From NCBI GenBank assembly GCA_002082585.1, contig CP020563.1, positions 3,528,001-3,592,000 of the forward strand: 64,000 nucleotides of DNA, read 5' to 3'. The translations under genes were made by a program, and so were the position numbers. Under the pieces are notes generated by a model. It saw only the letters and a program-made list of their open reading frames with translations, had not been told where the DNA came from and did no database searches. This document shows, piece after piece, positions 50,718-59,418 of this stretch. This DNA is from Kitasatospora albolonga. GTDB lineage: Bacteria > Actinomycetota > Actinomycetes > Streptomycetales > Streptomycetaceae. Position 1 is the first letter of the stretch. Every line of letters begins with the position of its first letter.

Positions 50718-51599
50718 GTGTCGGCTGCAGAGCCCCCCGGCGACGGCGGCGACCAGCTCCTGGTGGTCATCGACCCGGCCGCCCGCCGGACCGACGGCGA
50801 GTCCGTCCGGATCGCGAAGGACGTGCTGAGCGCCGGCTCGCGCGCCAAGATCTGCCTTCCGGACACCCCGGAGGAGTTCGCCCGGGCCCTGTCCCGGCGG
50901 GGTGCGCGCCGCCCGGTGGTGGTCGGCGACGACCACGCGCTGCTGCGGGCCGTGGCCCAGCTCCACCGGGAGCGGGAGCTCGCCCGGGGCGTCCTCTCCC
51001 TGATCCCCGTGGGCGCCGCGCACGCCCTGGAGGTGGCCCACGCCCTCGGTGTGCCCCGGGGCGCGGTGGCGGCGGCCCGGACGGCGCTGGACGGGGCGGT
51101 GCGCCGGCTGGACCTGCTGGTGGACGACAGCGACGGAGTGGTGCTCGGGCGGCTGCGCATCCCCGCCCCCACGCCCCCGCCCGGTACGGGGCCCCCGCAC
51201 ACGGGCGTCACGGCCGTCTGGGACACCTGCCGCTCCCTGGTGACCTCCCTGGTCCGCCCGGCGGCCCCGGGCGCCGCCACCGCGCCCCCGGGGACGTACC
51301 GGCTGCGGGTCGAGGCGGACGGGGTGCTGCTGAGCGACCTGGACGCGCCCGTGCGGGGCGTCTCGGTGCTCTCCCAGGGCGACGGGGGCCTCGCCGACGT
51401 GGTCGTCCGCACCTCGGACGGCGAGGACGTCACGGCGGAGGCCAAGGCCGTCACCGTCTCGGGCGCGGACTTCCGCTACCGGGCCGACATACGCACCGGC
51501 GGCCCCGTGCGGACCCGGACGTGGACGGTGCGGGCGGGCGCCTGGGGGCTGATGCTGCCGGTCCCGGCGAGCGCGGACGGGGCGGCGGGCGCACGCTGA
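50718..51599 (+). CDS. Diacylglycerol-kinase-like protein with degenerate GGDGT motif
   Basis: The GTG at 50718 follows GAGGAAGGACC and gives 293 residues. The layout follows the DAGK_cat family ([20 protein letters not shown] near the N-terminus), and purA beside a DAGK-like gene is a conserved Streptomyces arrangement as I recall. The catalytic/nucleotide motif GGDGT(I/V)NEV reads [13 protein letters not shown], so kinase activity is doubtful. The C-terminal half ([20 protein letters not shown]) is beta-rich as in the family. Possibly a lipid-binding pseudoenzyme. Confidence 0.72.
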   Translation: MSAAEPPGDGGDQLLVVIDPAARRTDGESVRIAKDVLSAGSRAKICLPDTPEEFARALSRRGARRPVVVGDDHALLRAVAQLHRERELARGVLSLIPVGAAHALEVAHALGVPRGAVAAARTALDGAVRRLDLLVDDSDGVVLGRLRIPAPTPPPGTGPPHTGVTAVWDTCRSLVTSLVRPAAPGAATAPPGTYRLRVEADGVLLSDLDAPVRGVSVLSQGDGGLADVVVRTSDGEDVTAEAKAVTVSGADFRYRADIRTGGPVRTRTWTVRAGAWGLMLPVPASADGAAGAR

Positions 51600-51649
51600 A
51601 GAGGCAGGGACACAGCAGACATACGAAGACGGCTGCGGAGGTGACCGTC

Positions 51650-51922
51650 ATGACCAGGGTTGCTGTCGGATGGCACATCGACCTCGAATTCGAGGAGGAC
51701 TCGCACCGCACCCGCGCCGCGGCTCTCGTCCGTCTCTCCGACGGAACCGAGGTACGCGCCCACGGCTACGCCAGCCGCCACCCCTCGGACGAGGACCAGC
51801 AGCGGGTGGGCGAGGAGATCGCCGGGGCCCGGGCGCTCAACGAGATGGCGATGAAGCTGCTGACCAAGGCGCACGACGAGATCGACGAGGCGTCGGGCAG
51901 GAGGTCGTACCCGCTGACCTGA
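51650..51922 (+). CDS. DUF1876 protein
   Basis: The ATG at 51650 follows GGAGGTG and gives 90 residues. VAVGWHIDLEFEED, TRAAALVRLSDGTEVRAHG and RVGEEIAGARALNEMAMKLL match the small actinobacterial DUF1876 family, which has a double-stranded-RNA-binding-like fold. Function unknown. Its last codons (YPLT, then stop) are the first unit of the repeat array downstream. Confidence 0.85.
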   Translation: MTRVAVGWHIDLEFEEDSHRTRAAALVRLSDGTEVRAHGYASRHPSDEDQQRVGEEIAGARALNEMAMKLLTKAHDEIDEASGRRSYPLT

Positions 51923-52096
51923 GACGCAGGGGGCCGTGGGCAGGGCCCGTACCCGCGACCTGAAACAGGAAGCCGTACCCGCTGACCTGAACAGGGGGTC
52001 GGACCCGCTGATCTGAAACAGGGGGTCGGACCCGCTGATCTGAAACAGGAAGCCGTACCCGCGACCCGGGACAGGGAGTCGGACCCGTCGGCCTGA
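51908..52096. repeat. 27-bp tandem array extending from the DUF1876 stop codon
   Basis: The end of the DUF1876 gene (TACCCGCTGACCTGA at 51908-51922) recurs, with CAGGAAGCCG or CAGGGGGTCGG as spacer, at about 51949, 51976, 52003, 52030, 52056 and 52083: about seven copies, period 27 bp from the second copy on. Copies vary by a few bases (GCTGACC, GCTGATC, GCGACC). Each carries a degenerate YPLT-stop. The array lies between the DUF1876 gene and the next membrane-protein gene. Confidence 0.8.
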
Positions 52097-52135
52097 AGCG
52101 GAACCGCCCCCGCACCCCACCGCGTCCCCCGCCAC

Positions 52136-52471
52136 ATGGACACCCGACGCGAAGCCCTCACCGACACCGCGGGCTGCGCGGCCGCCGTGCTCGGCGCCCT
52201 CGCGGGCATCGCGCTCTGGCTCCCGTACGGCCGACGCGGTCTCTCCGGCGGCTTCGAGGGCGAGACCGCCCCGGGCGTCTTCCTGCTGGGCGTGCCCGTC
52301 ATGGTCCTCGGCGGGGCGACCGCCGCCCTGGCCCTCTTCGCCCTCGTACGGGGCCGGTGGCGCCCCGCGCTCGGACTGCTCGCGGCCCTCGCGGGGATCG
52401 CCGCCCTCGGGTACGGATGCGATGCGCTGAGCGGCCCCCAGTCCCTGGAGGACTGCGGCCCGCCCTGCTGA
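52136..52471 (+). CDS. Small membrane protein
   Basis: A 111-residue protein with three predicted helices (about 12-32, 45-68 and 75-92) and a Cys-containing end (GYGCDALSG, EDCGPPC). The ribosome site before ATG 52136 is weak and the tandem array ends about 40 nt upstream, so expression is uncertain. No family is recognised. It runs toward the P450 gene. Confidence 0.55.
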   Translation: MDTRREALTDTAGCAAAVLGALAGIALWLPYGRRGLSGGFEGETAPGVFLLGVPVMVLGGATAALALFALVRGRWRPALGLLAALAGIAALGYGCDALSGPQSLEDCGPPC

Positions 52472-52501
52472 CGAACCCGTCGTCGTAGAAGAGCCCCCCG
52501 C

Positions 52502-53707
52502 CTACACCTCCACCACCAGCTCCTTCAGCCCCCGGATCACATACCCCGGCTGCCACTCCGGCTCCGCCACCAGCCGCATCGTGGGCGCCTTCCGCAGCAA
52601 CTCCCCGAAGGAGGCCGCCAGTTCGAGCCGGGCGAGCGGAGCGCCCAGGCAGTAGTGGATACCCGCGCCGAAGCTGACGTGCGGGTTGTCCGCCCGGGTC
52701 AGGTCCAGCGTGTCCGGGTCCGTGAACCGCTCCGGGTCCCGGTTGGCCGAGCCGAACAGCAGCGCCACCTCCGCGCCGCGCCCGATCACCTGCCCGCCGA
52801 TCTCGATGTCGTCCAGCACCCACCGCTCGAACAGCTGCAACGGGGTGTCGTAGCGCAGGAGTTCCTCCACGGCCGTGGGCAGCGAGGCGGGCGCGGCACG
52901 GAGGGCGGCGAGCTGCTCCGGGTGGTGGAAGAGGGTGCGCCAGCCGTTGACCGTGGTGTTCACCGTGGCCTCGTGGCCCGCGTTCAGCAGCAGCACGCAG
53001 GTGGAGACCATCTCCTGCTCGGTCAGCCGCTCGCCCTCGTCGTGGGCGGCGATGAGCGCCGAGATCAGGTCGTCGCCGGGGGCCTTGCGCCGCTCCGCGA
53101 TGAGCCCGCGCAGATACGCGGAGAACTCCTCCGACGCCCGCACCGCCGCCTTCGCCGTCTCCTCCGACGGGTTCAGCTCGAACATCCCGCAGATCGCCGC
53201 CGACCAGGGCCGCAGCGGTGCCCGGTCCTCCTCCGGTACGCCGAGCATCTCCGCGATCACGGCGACCGGCAGGGGCTCGGCGACCTCGGCGAGCAGGTCC
53301 CCGCCGCCCTGGGCCACGAGCGCGTCGACGAGTCCGGCGGCCAGCCGCCGTACGGTCGGGGCGAGGTTCTCGACCGTACGCGGGGTGAACGCCTTGGAGA
53401 CGAGCCGCCGGATACGGGGGTGGTCGGGGGCCTCCAGATCCAGCAGCCCCTGCCCGTTGAGCGTGGTGAACGGCTCGTGCGCGGCGGGCGGCGGGGTGCG
53501 GCCGAACTCCTCGTGGGTGAAGCGGTGCAGATACGTACGGCCCAGGCGGCGGTCGCGCAGGAGGGCGGATACGTCGGAGTGGTGCGGGATCAGCCACTGC
53601 CCGGTCGGCTCGAACCAGTGCGCCCGGCCCGCGGCGCGCAGGGCGGCGTAGGCGGGGTAGGGATCGGCGACGAACGCGGGCGACCAGGGGTCGAAGGACA
53701 CGTGCAT
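52502..53707 (-). CDS. Cytochrome P450
   Basis: The 401-residue soluble bacterial P450 (CYP105/107-like size) has the I-helix LLLNAGHEATVNTTVNG with the AGxxT motif, ExxR in TAVEELLRYDTP, and the heme-thiolate loop HVSFGAGIHYCLGAPLARLE with the axial Cys. It needs ferredoxin/reductase partners, and none is adjacent. The substrate is unknown. Confidence 0.95.
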   Translation of the reverse strand: MHVSFDPWSPAFVADPYPAYAALRAAGRAHWFEPTGQWLIPHHSDVSALLRDRRLGRTYLHRFTHEEFGRTPPPAAHEPFTTLNGQGLLDLEAPDHPRIRRLVSKAFTPRTVENLAPTVRRLAAGLVDALVAQGGGDLLAEVAEPLPVAVIAEMLGVPEEDRAPLRPWSAAICGMFELNPSEETAKAAVRASEEFSAYLRGLIAERRKAPGDDLISALIAAHDEGERLTEQEMVSTCVLLLNAGHEATVNTTVNGWRTLFHHPEQLAALRAAPASLPTAVEELLRYDTPLQLFERWVLDDIEIGGQVIGRGAEVALLFGSANRDPERFTDPDTLDLTRADNPHVSFGAGIHYCLGAPLARLELAASFGELLRKAPTMRLVAEPEWQPGYVIRGLKELVVEV

Positions 53708-53779
53708 GACCCGACGCTACCGGCGCCCGCCACGACCGCAAGGGGTCCGGGCCGCCGCAGGAGCCCGGGGCCCGGCGCT

Positions 53780-53870
53780 GGTCCCGGACCCCGGGGCTTG
53801 CCCCCGGACCCCCGGGGCTTGCCCCAGCCCCAGCCCCGGACCCGGACCCGAACCCAGCCCCAGCCCCGGG
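53780..53870. repeat. Low-complexity CCCGGGGCTTGCCCC / CAGCCCCAGCCCCGG repeats
   Basis: ACCCCCGGGGCTTGCCCC occurs twice nearly in tandem (about 53789-53825), followed by two copies of CAGCCCCAGCCCCGG. It fills the space between the response-regulator stop and the P450 start and probably contains the terminator of the two-component genes. Confidence 0.5.
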
Positions 53871-53871
53871 A

Positions 53872-54579
53872 TCACCCCGGCGTCACCAGCCGTGCCTCGT
53901 ACGCGAACACCGCCGCCTGCGTCCGGTCGCGCAGGCCGAGCTTCACCAGGATGCGGCTGACGTGCGTCTTGATCGTGGACTCGGCGACGATCAGGTGCGA
54001 GGCGATCTCCGCGTTGGAGAGCCCCTGCGCGATCAGGACGAGCACCTCCGTCTCGCGCTCCGTGAGGTCCCCGACCTTGGCGAGCGCGGGCGGGCGCGGG
54101 GCCTCCGCGAGCTTGGAGAACTCGGTGATCAGCCGCCGGGTCACGGTCGGCGCGAGCAGCGCCTCGCCCGAGGCCACCACCCGTACGCCGTCCGCGAGCT
54201 GCCGGGCCGAGGCGTCCTTGAGGAGGAAGCCCGAGGCCCCGGCCCGCAGCGCCTGGTACACGTACTCGTCCAGGTCGAACGTCGTCAGCACCAGCACCTT
54301 GGCGTCCACCACCTGCGCGACGATCTCGCGGGTGGCGTCGATGCCGTTCATCCCCGGCATCCGGATGTCCATCAGGACGACGTCCGGGAAGAGGGCGGCG
54401 ACCTTGTCGATGGCGTCCCGGCCGTCGACCGCCTCCCCCACGACGGTGATGCCCGGCATGGCGTTGAGCAGGACGGAGAAGCCCTCGCGGACCATCATCT
54501 GGTCGTCCACGATCAGGACGCGGATGTCGTCGGCGCGGGTGCCGTCGGCCTGGGGGCCGCCTGCGCGGAGGTCGCTCAT
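53872..54579 (-). CDS. NarL/LuxR-type response regulator
   Basis: The ATG at 54579 overlaps the kinase stop by ATGA. The 235-residue protein has a receiver domain (IRVLIVDDQMMVREGFSVLL; phosphoacceptor Asp in PDVVLMDIRMPGMNG; LVLTTFDLDEYVYQALRAGA) and a LuxR-type HTH (LTERETEVLVLIAQGLSNAE, VAESTIKTHVSRILVKLGLR). It is phosphorylated by the adjacent histidine kinase. Its targets are not evident in the window. Confidence 0.95.
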   Translation of the reverse strand: MSDLRAGGPQADGTRADDIRVLIVDDQMMVREGFSVLLNAMPGITVVGEAVDGRDAIDKVAALFPDVVLMDIRMPGMNGIDATREIVAQVVDAKVLVLTTFDLDEYVYQALRAGASGFLLKDASARQLADGVRVVASGEALLAPTVTRRLITEFSKLAEAPRPPALAKVGDLTERETEVLVLIAQGLSNAEIASHLIVAESTIKTHVSRILVKLGLRDRTQAAVFAYEARLVTPG

Positions 54580-55928
54580 GCCTGGTCCGCCTTCTTGTAC
54601 GGAAGGGGTTCGGCACCCGGCGCGGCGGCGGGCTCGTCCGGCTCCCGCTCCGCCTGCGGTACGGGCAGGAAAACCGCCACCTCGTACCCGCCGTCCTCCG
54701 TGGACTCGGCCGTCATCACCCCGTTCAGCATCGCCACCCGCTCCCGCATCCCCGTGACCCCGTGCCCGGCCCCGGGCGACGGCTTGACCAGGCCCGTCGG
54801 GGGCCCGTTGACGATCCGCAGCCCGATCCCGCCGAGGACGTACGAGAGCTCGACCCGGGCCGTGGCGCCCGGTGCGTGCCGCAGGGTGTTGCTGAGGGCC
54901 TCCTGAATGATCCGGTACGCCGACAGCTCGACGCCCTGGGGCAGCTCGCGGACGGCTCCGGTGATCACCTTCTCCGTCTCCAGGCCCGTTTCGCGGACGT
55001 TGTCCAGGAGCCCGTCGAGCACGGCGAGGGTGGGCTGCGGGGCGTCCGGGGCCTCGTAGTCCTCCGCCCGTACGACTCCGAGGACGCGGCGCAGCTCGGT
55101 GAGGGCGGCCACCGCGTTCTCCCGGATGGTGACGAACGCCTGCTCCAGCTCGGGCGGCGGGTTCTCCACCCGGTAGGGGGCGGCCTCGGCCTGGATCGCG
55201 ACGACCGACATGTGGTGGGCGACCACGTCGTGCAGCTCCCGGGCGATGGTGGTGCGCTCCTCCAGCAGCGTGCGCCGGTCGCGCTCGACGGCGGTGACGG
55301 TGCGCTGGACGGTGACCTCGCGCTCCGCGTCGCGGACCTCGCGCTCGGCGTCGCGCCGGATCTGGACCACGGCGACGACGAGCAGGGCCAGGGCCGTCAG
55401 GACAGCCAGACTCGCGGTGTTCGAGGGGTTGCCGCCCTCCAGGGACACTCCGAACAGCAGGGTCAGCAGCCACATCCAGGCTGCCGTACGGGGCCGGGTC
55501 CGGGCGGCCACGACCACCAGGACCACCATCTGCGCGACGAAGGCGCCGGGCTGCCAGAGCCCACCGCTGCCGAAGACCGCGCAGAAGAAGGTCGCGAGCA
55601 TCGAGCCCCAGAACGCGGCGACCGGCCTGACCAGGGTCATCACGACCGCGATCGCGGGCACCAGCCCCATGAAGACCCGGAACTCCCAGCTGGCGAACCC
55701 CGCCACCATCACCATCAGGGCGGCGAACAGCACCAGGGCGTGCGGGGTCCAGACGGCGAACTGCCGCAGCCCCTCGGGCAGCCGGCGTATGAAGCGCCCC
55801 TCCGGCGAGAGGGGCGGCAGCGGACGGTAGGCGAACGCATGGCGGAAGAGGTCCTCCCGCAGGCCGTCCATCGCATTGGCGGCCGCCCGGAACTCCGGGG
55901 TGCTGGTCTTCGTCTGGGTCTCGGTCAC
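54576..55928 (-). CDS. NarL-type sensor histidine kinase
   Basis: The GTG at 55928 gives 450 residues. About six membrane helices fall in residues 60-200. A charged linker, then the HisKA_3 dimerisation box ERTTIARELHDVVAHHMSVV with the phosphoacceptor His, and the HATPase region (LSAYRIIQEALSNTLRHAPG, VTGMRERVAMLNG) follow. The membrane arrangement resembles DesK-type sensors. It is co-translated with the response regulator. Confidence 0.93.
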   Translation of the reverse strand: MTETQTKTSTPEFRAAANAMDGLREDLFRHAFAYRPLPPLSPEGRFIRRLPEGLRQFAVWTPHALVLFAALMVMVAGFASWEFRVFMGLVPAIAVVMTLVRPVAAFWGSMLATFFCAVFGSGGLWQPGAFVAQMVVLVVVAARTRPRTAAWMWLLTLLFGVSLEGGNPSNTASLAVLTALALLVVAVVQIRRDAEREVRDAEREVTVQRTVTAVERDRRTLLEERTTIARELHDVVAHHMSVVAIQAEAAPYRVENPPPELEQAFVTIRENAVAALTELRRVLGVVRAEDYEAPDAPQPTLAVLDGLLDNVRETGLETEKVITGAVRELPQGVELSAYRIIQEALSNTLRHAPGATARVELSYVLGGIGLRIVNGPPTGLVKPSPGAGHGVTGMRERVAMLNGVMTAESTEDGGYEVAVFLPVPQAEREPDEPAAAPGAEPLPYKKADQA

Positions 55929-56251
55929 GCTTCAACGGTAGGCGGCGGCGGAGGGCCGGTCGTCAGCACCGATGCGGATTCCCCGGCGTCCGCCTCAAGT
56001 ACTACGCGGACGCCGTCCCCCCGCCGCACGGCCGAACGCCCCGCTCAGGGGCGGGGCCGCCGCACCACCGGACGGGCCCCGCGCAGACGGCCCGCCGCAC
56101 CGCCGGACGGCCCCACGCAGACGGCCCGCCGCAGGGCCGAGCGCCCCTCACGGACGGCCCGCCGCGCACCCGGAAACCCCCCTCGTGGACGACCTGCCGC
56201 CCAACCGGAAACCCCCCTCACTGACGGCCCGCCGCGCCCCCGGCCCCCCTC
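55929..56251. repeat. Intergenic proline-codon-like repeats (GACGGCCCGCCGC and CCGGAAACCCCCCTC)
   Basis: Between the kinase start and the NmrA-like stop, GACGGCCCGCCGC-type units recur several times, and CCGGAAACCCCCCTC occurs at 56170-56184 and 56205-56219 (period 35). No gene is supported; frames here are low-complexity. Confidence 0.55.
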
Positions 56252-57073
56252 TCACGCGCGGAAGAACTCCGCGTGCTCCTCGGCCCACTGCGCGAACGTC
56301 CGGGCCGGGCGTCCGGTGACCTTCTCGACGGTGTCGATCACGGTCCGCCCCTCCGGCGGGGTGTCCCGGTAGACGTCGATCAGGAACCCGATCACGTCCT
56401 CGGGCATCCCGTCGGCCCGCCACCCGGTGACCGCCTCCTCCTCGGTGAGCTCGACCAGCTCGATCTTCCGGCCCCGCGCCGCCACGAGAGCCGCCACCTT
56501 GTCGCCGACGGTCAGCGCCTGCGGTCCGGTGACCAGGTAGACCTGCCCGCCGTGGCCGTCCTCGGTGAGCGCCGTCGCCGCGACCGCGCCGATGTCGGAC
56601 TCGTGGACCATCGCGCTCAGCCGGTCGACGAAGGGCTCACGGACGGTGTCCTCGGCCTTGATGCCGGGCGCCCACTCCAGGGCGTTCGCCATGAACTCGA
56701 CCGGCATGACGACGGTCCAGGCGAGCCCGCTCCCCCGTACCGCGGTCTCCATCGGGGTGTCTCCGCCCCCGTTGAGCACGGTCACCCGGCGCACCCCCGC
56801 CTCGCGGGCCAGCCGCATGATCTCCTCACCCGTCGTGAGCGGGGCGAAGAGGCCGCCGTCGAAGGTGATCAGGTGCAGCCCGGTCACGCCGTCGAGCGCG
56901 CTCTCCAGCGAGGCCGGGTCGGCGAGGTCGCCGCGTACGGTCTCGACGCCCGCGGGGAACTCCGCGCGCGCCGGGTCACGCGTGAGGGCCCGGACGTGCT
57001 CGCCGCGCTCCAGCAGTTGTTCGACCACTCGACGGCCGACCGTTCCCGTGGCTCCGGTCACCAGGATCGTCAT
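56252..57073 (-). CDS. NmrA-like NAD(P)-binding oxidoreductase
   Basis: The 273-residue Rossmann protein starts TILVTGATGTVGRRVVEQLL with the GxxGxxG motif. VTVLNGGGDTPMETAVRGSG and WTVVMPVEFMANALEWAPG match the NmrA/SDR-a5 group of extended short-chain dehydrogenase-like proteins. These act as NAD(P)H-quinone reductases or redox sensors. The substrate is unknown. Confidence 0.9.
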   Translation of the reverse strand: MTILVTGATGTVGRRVVEQLLERGEHVRALTRDPARAEFPAGVETVRGDLADPASLESALDGVTGLHLITFDGGLFAPLTTGEEIMRLAREAGVRRVTVLNGGGDTPMETAVRGSGLAWTVVMPVEFMANALEWAPGIKAEDTVREPFVDRLSAMVHESDIGAVAATALTEDGHGGQVYLVTGPQALTVGDKVAALVAARGRKIELVELTEEEAVTGWRADGMPEDVIGFLIDVYRDTPPEGRTVIDTVEKVTGRPARTFAQWAEEHAEFFRA

Positions 57074-57162
57074 GGCGGATCTCCTTCGTTCGGTTCGACA
57101 ACAACCAACTTAGGGACCCTTGCGGTCAACTCCTGTCCGCAATAAAACAGCAGATCAGGAGC

Positions 57163-58059
57163 TCACCACGCCAGCTGGGTGATCTCCTCCGCCACGATCG
57201 CGCAGGCGTCCGCGGCCGGGTCGATCAGCGGGAAGTGCCCGACATCGCCGAGCAGCGTCACCCCGACGACCTCGCCGGACTTCGCCGCCGCGTCGGCGTA
57301 CGCCTCCGAGACGGCCAGCGGGACGACGATGTCGTCCTCGCCGTGGACGATCGCGGTGGCGATCCCGGTGGGCAGGAGTGCGGCCGGGTCGGCCTGAGCC
57401 GTACGGTCGGGGTCGAGGCCGACGCCCGACTCCCCTCCCCCGCCGAGCAGTTGGGTGACCGCACCACCGCACACGCCCAGCTCCACGGCCGTGGCGAAGT
57501 CCGCGATCGGGGCCAGCGCGACCACGCCCCGCAGCGGCGGCGGGGCGGGCAGGTGCCACGGCGACCCCTCGGGCAGGACGTGCCGCGCCGCCGCCCAGAG
57601 CGCGAGGTGCCCGCCCGCCGAGTGCCCGGTGACCACGATCCGGCGTACGTCGGCCTCCGGCAGCTCCCGGGCGGCGAGGGCCGGTACGGCGTCGAGCGCG
57701 GCGGCCACGTCGTCGAAGGTCTCGGGCCAGCGCCCCGCCACGGGGTCACCGCCGCTCCCCTCGCCGCCGGGCGCCTCCCCGCCGCGCCGGTACTCCACGC
57801 TCGCCACGGCGAACCCCCGCCGGGCCAGGAAGTCCGCGAGCGGGGAGACGTGCGCCCGGTCGTAGGGGGCCCGCCAGGCGCCGCCGTGCAGCAGGACGAC
57901 GAGCGGGGCGGCGGTGCGGCCGTCGCGCGGGGCGTAGAAGTCGATGACCTGGTCGGGGTGGTGCCCGTAGGCGGCGGTCCGGTCGGGGGCGACCACGGGG
58001 TGCGCGAACGCCGACGCGCTCTCGGCCGCGTCCCGGTCACGCGCGGCAGAATCCGACAT
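57163..58059 (-). CDS. Alpha/beta hydrolase, probable kynurenine formamidase
   Basis: The ATG at 58059 gives 298 residues. Carboxylesterase-type motifs are present: LVVLLHGGAWRAPYDRAHV (HGGAW oxyanion), VVTGHSAGGHLALWAAARH with the nucleophile Ser, TAIVHGEDDIVVP with the acid, and GDVGHFPLIDP with the His. It is directly downstream of kynureninase and tryptophan dioxygenase, so hydrolysis of N-formylkynurenine is the most likely job. A general esterase cannot be excluded. Confidence 0.8.
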   Translation of the reverse strand: MSDSAARDRDAAESASAFAHPVVAPDRTAAYGHHPDQVIDFYAPRDGRTAAPLVVLLHGGAWRAPYDRAHVSPLADFLARRGFAVASVEYRRGGEAPGGEGSGGDPVAGRWPETFDDVAAALDAVPALAARELPEADVRRIVVTGHSAGGHLALWAAARHVLPEGSPWHLPAPPPLRGVVALAPIADFATAVELGVCGGAVTQLLGGGGESGVGLDPDRTAQADPAALLPTGIATAIVHGEDDIVVPLAVSEAYADAAAKSGEVVGVTLLGDVGHFPLIDPAADACAIVAEEITQLAW

Positions 58060-58182
58060 GCTGCTCAACCGTCCTATGCCTGTGTGCTGTGCCTGTGTCA
58101 GGTGCCCAACTGGGTTGACCTGCGGGGACGGTACCAGCCCTCGGCACCGTCCCCGCCCGGTCGCACATACGTTGACGGTCCG

Positions 58183-59418
58183 TCAGTCCGCCGGGGTCTC
58201 CGCCAGCACCTCGGCCAGGACCCGCGCCGCCCGTTCCGCGTCGGCGAACCCCACGTACAACGGGGTGAAACCGAACCGCAGCACGTCCGGCCGGCGCAGG
58301 TCGCCCACGACGCCCCGCTCGATGAGCCGACGCATCACGGGCCCGGCGTCCGCGCAGCGCAGGGCGACCTGGCTGCCGCGTTCGGCGTGCGCGGCCGGGG
58401 TGGCGGAGGTGACCCGCCCGGCCGGTACGTACGCCTCGACGCACTCCAGGAAGAAGTCCGTCAGGGCGAGGGACTTGGCCCGTACGGCGTCCACCGACAC
58501 CCCGTCCCACACGTCCAGCGCCGCTTCCAGCGTGAGCATGGAGACGATGTCGGGCGTGCCGACCCGGCCCCGTACGGAACCGTCCGCCGGGGCGTAGTCG
58601 GGGGTCATGCCGAACGGGTCGGCGTGCGAGTTCCACCCCGGCAGCGGGGAGTCGAAGGCGGCCTGGTGACGCTCGGCGACATACAGATACGCGGGCGAAC
58701 CGGGGCCGCCGTTCAGGTACTTGTAGGTGCAGCCGACCGCCAGGTCCACCCCGTGCTCGTCAAGACCGACCGGCAGGGCGCCCGCGCTGTGGCAGAGGTC
58801 CCAGACGGCGATCCCGCCCGCCGCGTGGACGGCGGCGGTCAGGGCGGGCAGGTCGTGCAGCCGCCCCGTGCGGTAGTCGACCTGGTTGAGGAGGACGGCC
58901 GCCGTACGCTCCCCGAGCGCGGACGGTACGTCGGCGGGGTCGACGGGCACGATCCGGTGGCCGGTCAGCCGGGCGGCGGAGGCGGCGATGTACCCGTCCG
59001 TGGGAAACGTCGTGGCGTCAACCAGGATCTCGTCGCGTCCCCCGCCCGCGAGCGCGGCGAGGCGGGTGGCCGCGACGACGGCCTTGAAGACGTTCACGCT
59101 GGTCGAGTCACCGACGACGATCTGTCCGGCGGCGGCCCCGACGAGCGGGGCGATCCGGTCGCCGATCCGCTCGGGCGCGGTCCACCAGCCGCTCTCGTCC
59201 CAGGACCGGATGCGCAGCTCGCCCCACTGGCGGGTGAGGACGTCCTGCACCCGGGCGGGGACATGGGCGGGGAGCGCGCCGAGCGAGTTGCCGTCGAGGT
59301 AGACGCCGTCGTCGAGGGCGAAGAGGGCGCGGCGGTCGGCCAGCGGGTCGGCGGCGTCGAGGGCGAGTGCCCGCTCACGGAACGTCTCACGGGAGGTGTC
59401 ACGAGAGGTCTCAGACAT
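58183..59418 (-). CDS. kynU: Kynureninase
   Basis: The ATG at 59418 overlaps the dioxygenase stop by 8 nt and gives 411 residues. Motifs include DGVYLDGNSLGALP, GDSTSVNVFKAVVAA, AAGGIAVWDLCHSAGALPVG and VGCTYKYLNGGPGSPAYLYV, with the PLP-binding Lys. It cleaves kynurenine to anthranilate and alanine. It is the middle gene of a tryptophan-to-anthranilate operon. Confidence 0.95.
   Translation of the reverse strand: MSETSRDTSRETFRERALALDAADPLADRRALFALDDGVYLDGNSLGALPAHVPARVQDVLTRQWGELRIRSWDESGWWTAPERIGDRIAPLVGAAAGQIVVGDSTSVNVFKAVVAATRLAALAGGGRDEILVDATTFPTDGYIAASAARLTGHRIVPVDPADVPSALGERTAAVLLNQVDYRTGRLHDLPALTAAVHAAGGIAVWDLCHSAGALPVGLDEHGVDLAVGCTYKYLNGGPGSPAYLYVAERHQAAFDSPLPGWNSHADPFGMTPDYAPADGSVRGRVGTPDIVSMLTLEAALDVWDGVSVDAVRAKSLALTDFFLECVEAYVPAGRVTSATPAAHAERGSQVALRCADAGPVMRRLIERGVVGDLRRPDVLRFGFTPLYVGFADAERAARVLAEVLAETPAD

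Noticed and set aside
51908..52096. Tandem array considered as a CRISPR
   Set aside because: Spacers are not unique, units are only about 27 bp with no separate repeat/spacer structure, and no cas genes are present.
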